A DNA stretch of 64,000 nt. Source: JASHPR01 sp963749145. GTDB lineage: Bacteria > Actinomycetota > Actinomycetes > Streptosporangiales > Streptosporangiaceae. A program made the position numbers and the translations under genes. The notes beneath the pieces were generated by a model. The model worked only from the letters and a program-made list of their open reading frames with translations, was not told where the DNA came from and ran no database searches. Below, in pieces: positions 16,197-24,965 of the stretch; position 1 is the stretch's first letter; the number at the start of each line of letters is the position of its first letter. The stretch is from NCBI GenBank assembly GCA_963749145.1, contig CAVVLN010000004.1, forward strand, positions 1,426,001 to 1,490,000, given 5' to 3'.

Positions 16197-18761
16197 CTAT
16201 CGACCCCGCAACGGCGGGCCGAAGCCATTAACCGCCTGCCACCATAAGGAGGGCATGCCGGGAGCGGGCTGGGCGCCGGGCGGCCGGGCGGAGCCGGCGG
16301 AAGACGGGGTCGCCGGCTCCGGGGCCGGGCGGGCGGACGGCGACCCAGCCGACGACGGGGCCGGGCGGGCCGACGACGACCCAGCCGACGACGGGGCCGG
16401 GCGGGCCGACGACGACCCAGCCGACGACGGGGCCGGGCGGGCCGACGACGACCCAGCCGACGACGGGGCCGGGCGGGCCGACGACGACCCAGCCGACGAC
16501 GGGGCCGGGCGGGCGGGCGGCGACCCTGCTGGTGGCTGGACCGGGCGGGCGGGCGGCGGGCCGGCGAAGGGCTGGACCGGGTGCGGAGCCGGGCCGGGCG
16601 GCACCTGCCCGGCGGGCGGCATCGGGCCGGCGGGCGGCGGCACCGGGCAGGCGGTCGGCACGGTGACGGACGGCAGGACCTGGCCGTCGGGCGGGCCGAC
16701 GGCACCGGTCCCGGACCACAGCGGGGCGGGGCGGCGGACCGTCACGCCGTGCTCGATCAGCCAGGCGGTCGCCGACGCCGGGTTGAGCGGCTTGCTGAAG
16801 TGCCAGCCCTGGGCGGCCTTGCAGCCCATGATCCGCAGCGCGTTCGCCACCTCCGCCGACTCCACGCCCTCGGCCACCGAGTCGATGTCGAGCGCCCGGA
16901 CCAGGTCCACGATGGACTGCACGATCACCTCGTCGTCCGGGGAATGCAGGAGCCGTCCGATGAACGACGAGTCGATCTTCACCTCGCTCACCGGCAGCCG
17001 CTTGAGCCGCACCAGCGACGAGTAGCCGGTGCCGAAGTCGTCGAGGCTCAGCGCCACGCCCAGCGCGGCCAGGGCCTCCACCGCCGTCACGGCGTAGGCG
17101 GGCTCGCTGGTCAGCACCCGCTCGTTGATCTCCAGCAGCAGCGCATCGGGAGGCAGGTCATAACGCTCGAGCCCGCGGCCGATGGTCTCCGCGAGACCCG
17201 CGTCGAGCAGGTCCCGCGCGCCCACGTTCAGGGACACCTGGACCGCCAGGCCGTCCTGCCGCCAGGCGGCCGCCTGGGCCAGCGACCGGTCCACCACCTG
17301 GGAGGTGAGGTCACGCATCAGGTAGGACTGCTCGACGAGGGGGATGAACTCCTCCGGCGCCATCAGCCCGCGGACCGGGTGCTTCCAGCGGACCAGCGCC
17401 TCCATCCCGGCGGTCCGCCCGCTCTCCAGGATCACCTTTGGCTGGAAGTGCAACTCGAGCTCGTCGCGGTCCATGCCGCGGCGCAGGTCGCCGAGCAGGG
17501 CGAGCCGGGCCGGGGAGTTGCGGTCGGAGTCGGCCACGTACCGCTCCACCCCGCTGCGGCGCTCCTTGGCCAGGTACATGGCGACGTCGGCGTGCTGCAT
17601 CAGCAACTCGAAGCCGGTCGCGTCGTCGGGGTAGAGGGCGATGCCGACGCTCGCCTCGATATCGAACGACATGCCCTCGAGCCGGATCGGCTCGGACAGC
17701 GCCGCGCGCAGCCGGACCGCCACCTCGCGGGCCGCGCCGACCTCGCGCACCGAGGGCAGCAGCACCGCGAACTCGTCGCCGCCCAGGCGGGCCACCAGGT
17801 CACCGGGGCGCACGCTGTGCGTGAGCCGGTGCGCGACGATCCGCAGCAGGCGGTCGCCGACCGGGTGCCCGAGCGTGTCGTTGACCTCCTTGAAGCGGTC
17901 CAGGTCCAGCAGCAGGAATCCGACCTTGGCGCCGGACCTGGCCGCGTCGGCCAGCGCATCGCTGGTCTGCCGGATGAGCAGCTTGCGGTTGGACAGGCCG
18001 GTCAGCTCGTCGTGATGCGCCTGGTGCTCGCGCTGCACCGACATGGCCGCATTCATGTAGATGGCGGCCAGCGGGAACGCGAACAACAGCACCAGCCACG
18101 CGGAGTCCGCCGCCATCACCACCGCGACCAGCGGCGCGGCCGCGATCAAGACCAGGTTCACCAGCGCCTGGAAGGGCAGCGCCACCCAGAGGCTACGCAG
18201 CAGCGGAGCCCGCGAGTGCAGCGCCACGGCGGTGCCGACGAGCAGGAAGTTCACCGCGAAGCAGGCGGCGCCGGCGAACAGCACGGCGGGCAGGTCCGCG
18301 CCGGACAGCACCGCCGGGTGGGACGGGGCCGGGTGAATCCCGGTCAGGGCCAGGGCCAGTCCCGCGGCCGCCATGCTGAGCGTGGTCTGGGCCGCGTTGA
18401 ACGCGCACCGGTGCGGTGCCTTGCCCTGAACCAGGCCCACGGCCAGGCTGGCGGTGGCCCGCAGCAGCACGGCCACCGGGAACCCCCAGTAGAGCAGCGC
18501 GGCGAAGCCGAACGTCAGCGAGGCCACCGGCGATTCGAGCCCGGACCGGCCCGGGGCGACCAGCGGCCGCATCTCGCCGACCACCACCAGCGCGGCGATG
18601 ACCCAGAACTGGGGATGCCGGACCAGGCTCTCCAGGCCGGACAGGCGGGTCATGGACCAGGCGAAGACCGCGGCGCCCGCCACGATCACCGCGGTCATGT
18701 GGATCCACAGCGGCGACCCGGCCCGCGGGCCGGTGTCCCTGGTGTCGTTTGGATCCCTCAT
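16197..18761 (-). CDS. Membrane-bound GGDEF-EAL protein with repeat-rich C-terminal tail
   Basis: A second bifunctional-type c-di-GMP enzyme, 854 residues. Residues about 15-235 contain six or seven hydrophobic helices; GGDEF follows (VARLGGDEFAVLLPS near 325), then EAL (AGMEALVRWKHP near 452, DDFGTGYSSLVRLKRL, DSVAEGVES). Both active-site signatures are intact; no PAS domain is evident. From about residue 700 the sequence is low-complexity Pro/Ala/Ser with a 12-residue repeat (SSAGSSSARPAP) encoded by 36-base DNA repeats. The start ATG at 18761 has GAGGACGG upstream. It lies ten bases before gatC in the same direction, an odd partner for a tRNA amidotransferase operon. Confidence 0.9.
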   Translation of the reverse strand: MRDPNDTRDTGPRAGSPLWIHMTAVIVAGAAVFAWSMTRLSGLESLVRHPQFWVIAALVVVGEMRPLVAPGRSGLESPVASLTFGFAALLYWGFPVAVLLRATASLAVGLVQGKAPHRCAFNAAQTTLSMAAAGLALALTGIHPAPSHPAVLSGADLPAVLFAGAACFAVNFLLVGTAVALHSRAPLLRSLWVALPFQALVNLVLIAAAPLVAVVMAADSAWLVLLFAFPLAAIYMNAAMSVQREHQAHHDELTGLSNRKLLIRQTSDALADAARSGAKVGFLLLDLDRFKEVNDTLGHPVGDRLLRIVAHRLTHSVRPGDLVARLGGDEFAVLLPSVREVGAAREVAVRLRAALSEPIRLEGMSFDIEASVGIALYPDDATGFELLMQHADVAMYLAKERRSGVERYVADSDRNSPARLALLGDLRRGMDRDELELHFQPKVILESGRTAGMEALVRWKHPVRGLMAPEEFIPLVEQSYLMRDLTSQVVDRSLAQAAAWRQDGLAVQVSLNVGARDLLDAGLAETIGRGLERYDLPPDALLLEINERVLTSEPAYAVTAVEALAALGVALSLDDFGTGYSSLVRLKRLPVSEVKIDSSFIGRLLHSPDDEVIVQSIVDLVRALDIDSVAEGVESAEVANALRIMGCKAAQGWHFSKPLNPASATAWLIEHGVTVRRPAPLWSGTGAVGPPDGQVLPSVTVPTACPVPPPAGPMPPAGQVPPGPAPHPVQPFAGPPPARPVQPPAGSPPARPAPSSAGSSSARPAPSSAGSSSARPAPSSAGSSSARPAPSSAGSSSARPAPSSAGSPSARPAPEPATPSSAGSARPPGAQPAPGMPSLWWQAVNGFGPPLRGR
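16315..16530. repeat. 36-base in-frame tandem repeat, about 6 copies
   Basis: Four identical units (16351-16494) flanked by degenerate ones, each starting GACGACGGGGCCGGGCGGGC. The unit length keeps frame and adds 12 residues per copy to the C-terminus of the GGDEF/EAL protein. The repeat is open in several frames, which creates large spurious ORFs on both strands. Confidence 0.95.
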
Positions 18762-19053
18762 GGCCGTCCTCGTCGGAGCAATCGATTGCGCCGCGGGTCC
18801 CTCCGCGCTCTGGAGAAGCGTACGGCGAAAATCGTACTTCCCGAAGCCAATTGCATACTATCCGTTACAACACGTCAGGCCGTAGTCATCTGGCTACTAT
18901 TCAGTTACGGGCCGGGGGGCCGGGACAGGGGCCGGGGCCCGGGGTTAGGGGCGGGCCGGAGCCCGGGACAGGGCCCGGGGCCCGGGGGTTCGCATACCGT
19001 CACAGGCACCTCACCTCACGCACTTGTCTTACAGAGTGCCGCACGTCATCGCC
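18762..19053. other. Promoter-side region of GGDEF/EAL gene with GC-rich repeat
   Basis: The half next to the gene (about 18820-18905) is AT-richer than average, contains TAGTAT and TTGTAA on the minus strand, and probably holds the promoter. Positions 18905-18990 are a GGGACAGGGGCCGGGGCCCG type repeat downstream of ligA. No gene is seen. Confidence 0.4.
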
Positions 19054-21261
19054 TCAGGTGGGGGTATCGGGCGACTCGGCGGCATCTTGCGCCGCGGCCG
19101 CCCCCTGATCCAGCAGCACGCCCAGCCCGGCCTCGTCCAGCACCGGGACGCCCAGGGCCAGCGCGCGGTCGTACTTGGAGCCGGGGCTGGCCCCGGCCAC
19201 CACGAAGTCGGTCTTCTTCGACACCGACCCGGCCACCTTCCCGCCTTGGCCGGAGATCGCCCCGGCGGCCTCGTCCCTGGTGAGCCCGGCCAGCGTGCCG
19301 GTGATCACCACGGTAACCCCGGCCAGCGGTCCCGCGGCCGCCGCCGCGCCGGCCGCGGCCCCAGCGGCCGCGGGCGCCGCCCCGCCGAACCCCTCTTGAG
19401 CCAATTGCACCCCGGCCGCCCGCCACTTGTCCACGATCGCCGCGTGCCAGTCCACGGCGAACCAGTCCCGGATCGACGCCGCGATCGTCGGGCCCACGTC
19501 GTCCACCTCGACCAGCTGCTCGGGAGACGCCGCCGCGATCGCGTCGACCGACCCGAACGCGGCGGCCAGCGCGCGGGCGGCGGTCGGGCCGACGTGCCGG
19601 ATCGACAGCGCGACCAGGATCCGCCACAGCGGCCGGTGCCGCGCTTCGTCCAGGTTGCGCAGCAGCTTGACCGCGTTGACGGTCAGCCCGCCCTGCTTGT
19701 TGACGAAGAACGCGCAGCCCGCCAGCGCGTCTGCGGTCAGCGCGAACACGTCTCCCTCGTCGGCCACCAGCCTGCCGTCCAGCAGCGCCATGCCCGCCTC
19801 GTAGCCCAGCACCTCGATGTCCAGCGCGCCCCGCGAGGCCAGGTGGAACAGTCGCTCGCGCAGCTGGGCCGGGCAGGAGCGGGCGTTCGGACAGCGCCAG
19901 TCCACGCCCTCCTTCCCGCCCTCCCCGCCGTCGCGGACCAGCGTGGTCCCGCACTCCGGGCAGGCCGTCGGGAACTCGAACCCGCGCTCCGCGCCGGTCC
20001 GCAGGTCGATGACGGGCCCGACCACCTCGGGGATCACGTCACCGGCTTTGCGCAGCACCACCATGTCACCGATCAGCACGCCCTTGCGGTCCACCTCGTC
20101 GGCGTTGTGCAGCGTCGCCCGGTCCACCGTCGAGCCGCTGACCTTGACCGGCTCCATCACCGCGAACGGCGTCACCCGCCCGGTCCGGCCCACGTTGACC
20201 CGGATGTCGAGCAGCCGGGTGGTGACCTCCTCGGGCGGGTACTTGTAGGCGATCGCCCAGCGCGGCGCCCGGCTGGTCGCGCCGAGCTGGCGCTGCACCT
20301 CGAGGCGGTCCAGCTTGACCACCACGCCGTCGATCTCGTAGGGCGGGTCGTGCCGGTGCTCGGCGTAGTAGCCGATGTACTCGCGCACCTCGTCCAGCGT
20401 CCCGACCACCCGGTAGACGTCGCTGACCGGCAGCCCCCACTCGCGCAGCCGCTCGTACCAGCCCGACTGGGTGGCCGGCGCGTTACCGGGCACCGCCTCG
20501 TCGCCCGGCGAGGGCATCCCGGACTGCGCCGCGCCCGCGCCGGGCACCGCGAGCCCGTGCACGATCATGCTGAGCGGGCGGGTGGCGGTGACCCGCGGGT
20601 CCTTCTGCCGCAGCGACCCCGCCGCGGTGTTCCGCGGGTTGACGTACAGCGGCTTGCCCGCGTCGGCCTGCCGCTCGTTCAGCTCGTGGAACGCGCTCAC
20701 CGGCAGGTAGACCTCGCCCCGCACCTCCAGGACCTCCGGCCAGCCGGTCCCGGCCAGCCGGGACGGCGCCGCGGCGATCGTCCGGATGTTCGGCGTGACG
20801 TCCTCCCCGGTCACCCCGTCGCCCCGGGTGGCCGCGCGGACCAGGCGGCCGTCCCGGTACACCAGCGCGACCGCGAGTCCGTCGATCTTCAGCTCGCACA
20901 GGTAGGGGCCCACGGTGGCGTCGGGCCCGGCCAGCCGCTCGGTGCGCGCCGCCCAGGCGTCGAGCTCCTCGGCCGAGAACGCGTTGTCCAGGCTGAGCAG
21001 CCGTTCCAGGTGCTCGACCGGCGCGAAGTCGGTGGAGATCACGTCGCCGACCTTCTGCGTCGGCGAATCGGGGGTGCGCAGCTCCGGGTAGCGCTCCTCG
21101 AGCGCGCGCAGCTCGCGCATGAGCGCGTCGTACCCGGCGTCGGAGATCACGGGCGAGTCGAGCACGTGGTAGCGGTGGTTGTGCTCGGTGATCTCGGCGG
21201 CCAGGTCGGCGTGCCGGTGCCGGGCCGCCGCGTCCGCCGTCGCCACGCTCGGCTCACTCAT
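19054..21261 (-). CDS. ligA: NAD-dependent DNA ligase
   Basis: Seals nicks in replication and repair using NAD. 735 residues. The order is the usual one: Ia domain (HNHRYHVLDSPVISDAGYDALMREL), nucleotidyl-transferase domain with the AMP lysine in CELKIDGLAV (near 124) and YNPRNTAAGS-like VNPRNTAAGSLRQ, OB fold (VGRTGRVTPFAVMEPV), a four-Cys zinc finger (CPECGTTLV...CPNARSCPAQ), HhH repeats and a C-terminal BRCT domain (LAGVTVVITGTLAGLTRDEA). The ATG at 21261 has GGAGGGAACCTG upstream and shares its A with the stop of the preceding gene (TGATG), so the two are coupled. Confidence 0.97.
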   Translation of the reverse strand: MSEPSVATADAAARHRHADLAAEITEHNHRYHVLDSPVISDAGYDALMRELRALEERYPELRTPDSPTQKVGDVISTDFAPVEHLERLLSLDNAFSAEELDAWAARTERLAGPDATVGPYLCELKIDGLAVALVYRDGRLVRAATRGDGVTGEDVTPNIRTIAAAPSRLAGTGWPEVLEVRGEVYLPVSAFHELNERQADAGKPLYVNPRNTAAGSLRQKDPRVTATRPLSMIVHGLAVPGAGAAQSGMPSPGDEAVPGNAPATQSGWYERLREWGLPVSDVYRVVGTLDEVREYIGYYAEHRHDPPYEIDGVVVKLDRLEVQRQLGATSRAPRWAIAYKYPPEEVTTRLLDIRVNVGRTGRVTPFAVMEPVKVSGSTVDRATLHNADEVDRKGVLIGDMVVLRKAGDVIPEVVGPVIDLRTGAERGFEFPTACPECGTTLVRDGGEGGKEGVDWRCPNARSCPAQLRERLFHLASRGALDIEVLGYEAGMALLDGRLVADEGDVFALTADALAGCAFFVNKQGGLTVNAVKLLRNLDEARHRPLWRILVALSIRHVGPTAARALAAAFGSVDAIAAASPEQLVEVDDVGPTIAASIRDWFAVDWHAAIVDKWRAAGVQLAQEGFGGAAPAAAGAAAGAAAAAGPLAGVTVVITGTLAGLTRDEAAGAISGQGGKVAGSVSKKTDFVVAGASPGSKYDRALALGVPVLDEAGLGVLLDQGAAAAQDAAESPDTPT

Positions 21262-22298
21262 CAGGTTCCCTCCTCGATCAGCTCGGGCAGCAGCCGGGCC
21301 GCCTCCCGGCAGCGGGCGAGCGCGGCCCTGGCCCCGGACGGCGACGCGCCGGCCAGGCCACAGGCCGGGGTGAACACGACCTGGCGGTCCAGGCCCGCGG
21401 CGGGGATCCCCATCCGGTGCCACACGTCGGTCACCCTGGTCGCGATCTCCCGCGGCGAGCCGGGCCCGGGCGAGTCGGTGCGTGCGGGAACCTGAACGAC
21501 CCCGGCCAGGACGCCCAGCCCGGCCTCGACCACCTCAGCCAGCGCATCCTCCTCGCCGCGCCGCAGCAGACCGAGGTCGAAGGCGACCGCCCGCGCCCCC
21601 GCCTCCCGCAGCAGCCGGAACGGTATGTCCCGCGCGCAGCAGTGCACCAGGCCGAACGCCGTCGTGGCGGCGAGCACCGCGCGCAGCCCGTCGCGGGTCA
21701 CCGCGGTGTCGATCGCGCCGACGCGGTTCAGGCCGCTCGCCGTCGGCACGGCGCCGGCCAGCACCGCGGGCAGCGCGGGCTCGTCCAGTTGCAGCAGCAC
21801 CTCGGCCCCGCCGATCCGCGCCCGGACCTCGGCCACGTGCGCCGCCACCCCCTCGGCCAGCGACGCGGTCAGGTCCGCCACCGCCCCGGGGTCGGCGAGG
21901 GCGGGGTTCTGGCTGCGCGACAGCTCGACCGTGGCGGCCAGCGTCCACGGTCCGCATACCTGGATCTTGAACGCTCCGGTCCATTCGCCGGCGGCCTCCT
22001 GCGCCGTGTCCAGGTCGGCGGCGAGCAAGCCGGCGGCCCGGCGCTGGTCGCGGCCGGGCCGGGCGGCCAGCTTCCAGCCGCCGGCCGTGGTCTCGACCGG
22101 GACGTCCACGAGCATGGCCGCGGTGCGGCCGGTCAGGTCGGCCCCCACGCCGCGGCCCGGCAGCTCGGGCAGGTGCGGAAGGTCGGGCAGCTCCCCCAGC
22201 ACCACGGCGATGGCCTCGGCCGGGTCCGTGCCGGGCATCGAGCCAACCCCGGTGGCGCTGGCGGCCGGCCATGCAAACGCGGGCGGCTCTTGGCTCAC
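21261..22298 (-). CDS. MetE-like (cobalamin-independent methionine synthase C-terminal) family protein
   Basis: About 345 residues, related to the C-terminal catalytic half of MetE within the UROD/MetE superfamily: ATGVGSMPGTDPAEAI at the start, LQLDEPALPAV, LVHCCARDIPFRLL with a Cys-Cys, and FTPACGLAGASPSGARAAL with the zinc-type Cys near the end. Proteins of this size lack the MetE N-terminal half, and their methyl donor is not settled, so I do not call it metE. It is translationally coupled to ligA (TGATG), an arrangement I believe to be common in actinobacteria. A GTG at 22298 is chosen because family similarity starts there; upstream in-frame sequence overlaps the divergent gene. Confidence 0.8.
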   Translation of the reverse strand: MSQEPPAFAWPAASATGVGSMPGTDPAEAIAVVLGELPDLPHLPELPGRGVGADLTGRTAAMLVDVPVETTAGGWKLAARPGRDQRRAAGLLAADLDTAQEAAGEWTGAFKIQVCGPWTLAATVELSRSQNPALADPGAVADLTASLAEGVAAHVAEVRARIGGAEVLLQLDEPALPAVLAGAVPTASGLNRVGAIDTAVTRDGLRAVLAATTAFGLVHCCARDIPFRLLREAGARAVAFDLGLLRRGEEDALAEVVEAGLGVLAGVVQVPARTDSPGPGSPREIATRVTDVWHRMGIPAAGLDRQVVFTPACGLAGASPSGARAALARCREAARLLPELIEEGT

Positions 22299-22406
22299 GC
22301 AGCAGAGCCTAGCCAAAGCCGCCGACACTCGCGGTAGCGTGATTCGCTCAGGCGGGCAGGTCAGAGCGGGCGCGACTGGTGTTCGCCCGCGCCGGACAGG
22401 GGACGC

Positions 22407-24254
22407 ATGCACCGACCACAGCTGTTATCACCCCGGTTACCCGGCCGCGAGGACGCGACCGCGCCGGATCGCGGGCGCCCGGGGCTGAGCCCGGCCGCGG
22501 GCCAGCTCGCCCTGGTCTCGGCCTACATCGCCGCCGGGATCGCGGTGACCTGGCCGAGGACCGGCTACCTGGCCGGGCGGCTGCCCGCCAAGGGCGACGT
22601 GTCCAGCTACGTCTGGGACCTGTGGTGGGTCGCGCACCAGGTGGCACACCTGGGCAACCCCTGGTTCACCGCCAACATGGCCGCCCCGGTCGGCATCCCG
22701 CTCGGGTTCGACACCACGATGCCGCTGGCCGGGCTGGTCATGACGCCGGTGACGCTGACCCTGGGCCCGGCGGCGTCCCTGGCCGCGCTGACCGCGCTCG
22801 CGCCCGGCCTGGCCGGTTACGCCATGTACCGGGCCGCCCGGCTGTGGCGGCGCGGCCAGGCCGGGGCGATCGCCGCGGGCGGGTTCTTCGGCCTGTCCAC
22901 GATGCTCACGTTCCAGGACTGGTACCACCTGAACCTCTGCCTCGGCGCGCTGTTCCTGCCGATGGCCCTGGAGGCCGCGGTCCGGCTGCGCCGCCGCCCC
23001 GGGCGCCGCCAGGCCGTCATCGGCGGCCTGGTGACCGGGGCCGCGTTCCTGGTCAACCTGGAGACGGCGGTGATGGCGGCGTTCCTGGCCGTCGGCGTCC
23101 TGGCGCCCTGGCTCGCGCGGGCCCCCCGGGCCCATGCCCCGTGGGCCGGCCTCGGCGCCCTGGTCGCCGCGGTGACCGCGAGCCCGCAGCTGGCGGCGGC
23201 CGCGGCCCAGGCGCTGACCGACGGCGTCGCCGGGCGGGACGTCCACGGGTACGTCCGGTACACCGCCGGGCTGCCCGGCCTGTTCGCGCCGTCGCCCCGG
23301 CTGAGCGACCTCGGGCTGCGCTCGCTGGCGGGCGTCACCGCGGCCGGCGCGCCGGGTGAGGGGATCGCGACCTACGGGGTGGTGCTCTCCGTGCTGGCTC
23401 TGGCCGGCCTGGCCGTCTCCTGGCGGCGCCGCGGCGCCCGGCCGCTGGCGCTGCTGTGGTTGCTGGGCAGCCTGCTGGCGCTGGGTCCGGCGCTGCGGGT
23501 CGGCGGGCGGGTGTTCGTCCCGCTCCGCCTGGACTGGGACGGGGTCGGCGTGTCCGCGCTGATGCCGTACACCTGGCTGGTGCGGATGCCGGGGCTGTCG
23601 GGGCTGCGGGAGGCGGACCGGCTCGCGCTGCTCGGCCTGGTCGCGGCGGCGCTGCTCGCCGGGAGCGCGGTGGACTGGCTGCGGGCCCGGGCCCGGCCGC
23701 TGGCCGTCGCCGCCGTGGCGCTCGGCCTGCTCGAGGCGGGCTGGCCGGGCAGTCCCGGCGTGCGGGTCATGCCCGCCGCCCTGCCCGCACTGGACCGGCC
23801 GATCGCCGCGGACCATTCCCGGTCGGTGGTGCTGGACGTCCCGTTCGGCCTGCGCGGCGGCCTCGGCCTGTACGGGACGGGGATAGCGCCGCAGGCGCTG
23901 CTGCTCGCCGCCGCCGACGGCCATCCGCGCGCGGTCGCCTACGTCTCCTGGGTGCCGGGCCCGACGGCGGCCGCGGTCAACGCGCACCCCTTCTACCGCG
24001 GGCTGGTCGCCGCCCAGCGGCGGGAGCGTGTCACCGGCCGGCGGCTGGCCGCGGCCCGCGCGGACGCCCGGCGCCTCGACATCGGGTGGGTGCTGGTGTG
24101 GCCGACACCCGGCCGGCTCATCACGCGGGCGGGGCCCGACGTCATCCGCTACCTGACCGCGACCGGGTTCGCGTTCGCCTACCGGGCGGACGGGGTCTCG
24201 GTGTACCGGCCCTCTGGTCCGCTGCGGCCGGCCGGCACGGATCCGCCTGGATAA
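22407..24254 (+). CDS. Large integral membrane protein, GT-C-like glycosyltransferase candidate
   Basis: A 615-residue polytopic protein with about 11-13 hydrophobic segments. After the first helix, a loop with an acidic residue (GDVSSYVWDLWWVAHQVAH) resembles the first extracytoplasmic loop of GT-C glycosyltransferases, where a catalytic Asp usually sits, and a soluble C-terminal region (about 450-615) follows the helices. It is therefore plausibly a lipid-linked-sugar transferase of the cell envelope, but no substrate can be named. The ATG at 22407 has GGGGACGC before it. The TAA stop is inside the first unit of a 25-base tandem repeat. Confidence 0.7.
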   Translation: MHRPQLLSPRLPGREDATAPDRGRPGLSPAAGQLALVSAYIAAGIAVTWPRTGYLAGRLPAKGDVSSYVWDLWWVAHQVAHLGNPWFTANMAAPVGIPLGFDTTMPLAGLVMTPVTLTLGPAASLAALTALAPGLAGYAMYRAARLWRRGQAGAIAAGGFFGLSTMLTFQDWYHLNLCLGALFLPMALEAAVRLRRRPGRRQAVIGGLVTGAAFLVNLETAVMAAFLAVGVLAPWLARAPRAHAPWAGLGALVAAVTASPQLAAAAAQALTDGVAGRDVHGYVRYTAGLPGLFAPSPRLSDLGLRSLAGVTAAGAPGEGIATYGVVLSVLALAGLAVSWRRRGARPLALLWLLGSLLALGPALRVGGRVFVPLRLDWDGVGVSALMPYTWLVRMPGLSGLREADRLALLGLVAAALLAGSAVDWLRARARPLAVAAVALGLLEAGWPGSPGVRVMPAALPALDRPIAADHSRSVVLDVPFGLRGGLGLYGTGIAPQALLLAAADGHPRAVAYVSWVPGPTAAAVNAHPFYRGLVAAQRRERVTGRRLAAARADARRLDIGWVLVWPTPGRLITRAGPDVIRYLTATGFAFAYRADGVSVYRPSGPLRPAGTDPPG

Positions 24255-24319
24255 GGCTGCGGCCGCGTCGCCTGGATAAGGCTGCGGCCGCGTCGCCTGG
24301 ATAAGGCTGCGGCCGCGCC
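24246..24319. repeat. 25-base tandem repeat containing the stop of the GT-C-like gene
   Basis: Three near-identical copies of CCTGGATAAGGCTGCGGCCG plus CGTCG. The first contains the last codons and TAA stop (24252-24254) of the upstream gene. Confidence 0.95.
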
Positions 24320-24360
24320 ACGCCCCGGTCGTGGCACGGCCGCAGCGGCCCATGGACCCG

Positions 24361-24627
24361 TTACTCCAGCGGGCTCCAGCGCGATGGCCCGGTGAAGTTC
24401 GCGGGATCGTCATCCGGGTACCGGCGCTTCGGGGTGTCGTCCCCGGGACGGCGCACGTACAGCCCGGTCAGGATCCGTCCGGCCAGCGTCCAGTGATCAG
24501 GAGCCTCGCGACTCAGCCTCGCTCTGCGGTCCTCTCGGCGGCTGGCGATACTCACCAGGCAGACGATCCCGGTCACCATCCCCGTGGTGAAGACCACTGC
24601 GATCGCTAGAAGTTCTACGGCTGTCAT
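24361..24627 (-). CDS. Small membrane protein of unknown function
   Basis: 88 residues with one N-terminal membrane helix (LLAIAVVFTTGMVTGIVCLV, about residues 5-26) followed by a basic stretch (ASRREDRRARLSR) and a soluble C-terminus rich in Asp, Pro and Arg. By charge it should sit with the C-terminus inside. AAAGGGGGA lies seven bases before the ATG, so it is a real gene despite its size. It is divergent from the GntR regulator across a 338-base promoter region, which suggests that the regulator may control it. I recognise no family. Confidence 0.75.
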   Translation of the reverse strand: MTAVELLAIAVVFTTGMVTGIVCLVSIASRREDRRARLSREAPDHWTLAGRILTGLYVRRPGDDTPKRRYPDDDPANFTGPSRWSPLE

Positions 24628-24770
24628 GGCTGATCCCCCTTTCGTCTGATCAGCGGCTGACTCCCGTGCGGCTCCGATCTAGGCCTTTCGGCCTGTTGGC
24701 GTTGTTGGTCGTGCCCCGACGATTGGGTTTGTAAGAATCTGCCGGCAAGTCCTTGTGTTCCCAAGCACCT

Positions 24771-24789
24771 GGACTGCTAGCATGAGTCC
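24771..24789. promoter_or_regulatory. Palindromic operator candidate in the gntR upstream region
   Basis: GGACTGCTAGCATGAGTCC has 5-base arms GGACT/AGTCC around a GCTAGC core. It sits in the 338-base divergent region 24628-24965 between the small membrane protein and gntR; this region is lower in GC than its surroundings. TTGTGT (near 24743) could be a -35 box. GntR proteins bind such short palindromes and often autoregulate, so this is the best candidate site. No gene is seen in the region. Confidence 0.4.
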
Positions 24790-24965
24790 TATGAACCCTG
24801 CCATTCAGGTCATCCCAACCTTTGGTACTAAGGCCATGCTGACACCGTCTGAGACCGAAGGCAATGGGATAAGCCCAAATATTCTTATGACCCAGATGGC
24901 AGGGTTGATCCTTTCGAACCCGGCTACCCCCCTAGTTGGTGTGGTTGGGATCTCTGGGAGGTCGC

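Noticed and set aside
16581..19283. Long plus-strand ORF (900 codons) across the GGDEF/EAL gene
   Set aside because: Antisense shadow of a gene with intact catalytic motifs; no recognisable protein sequence.
21261..22298. Calling the MetE-like gene metE
   Set aside because: It is less than half the length of MetE and lacks the N-terminal folate half, so a methionine synthase role is unproven.
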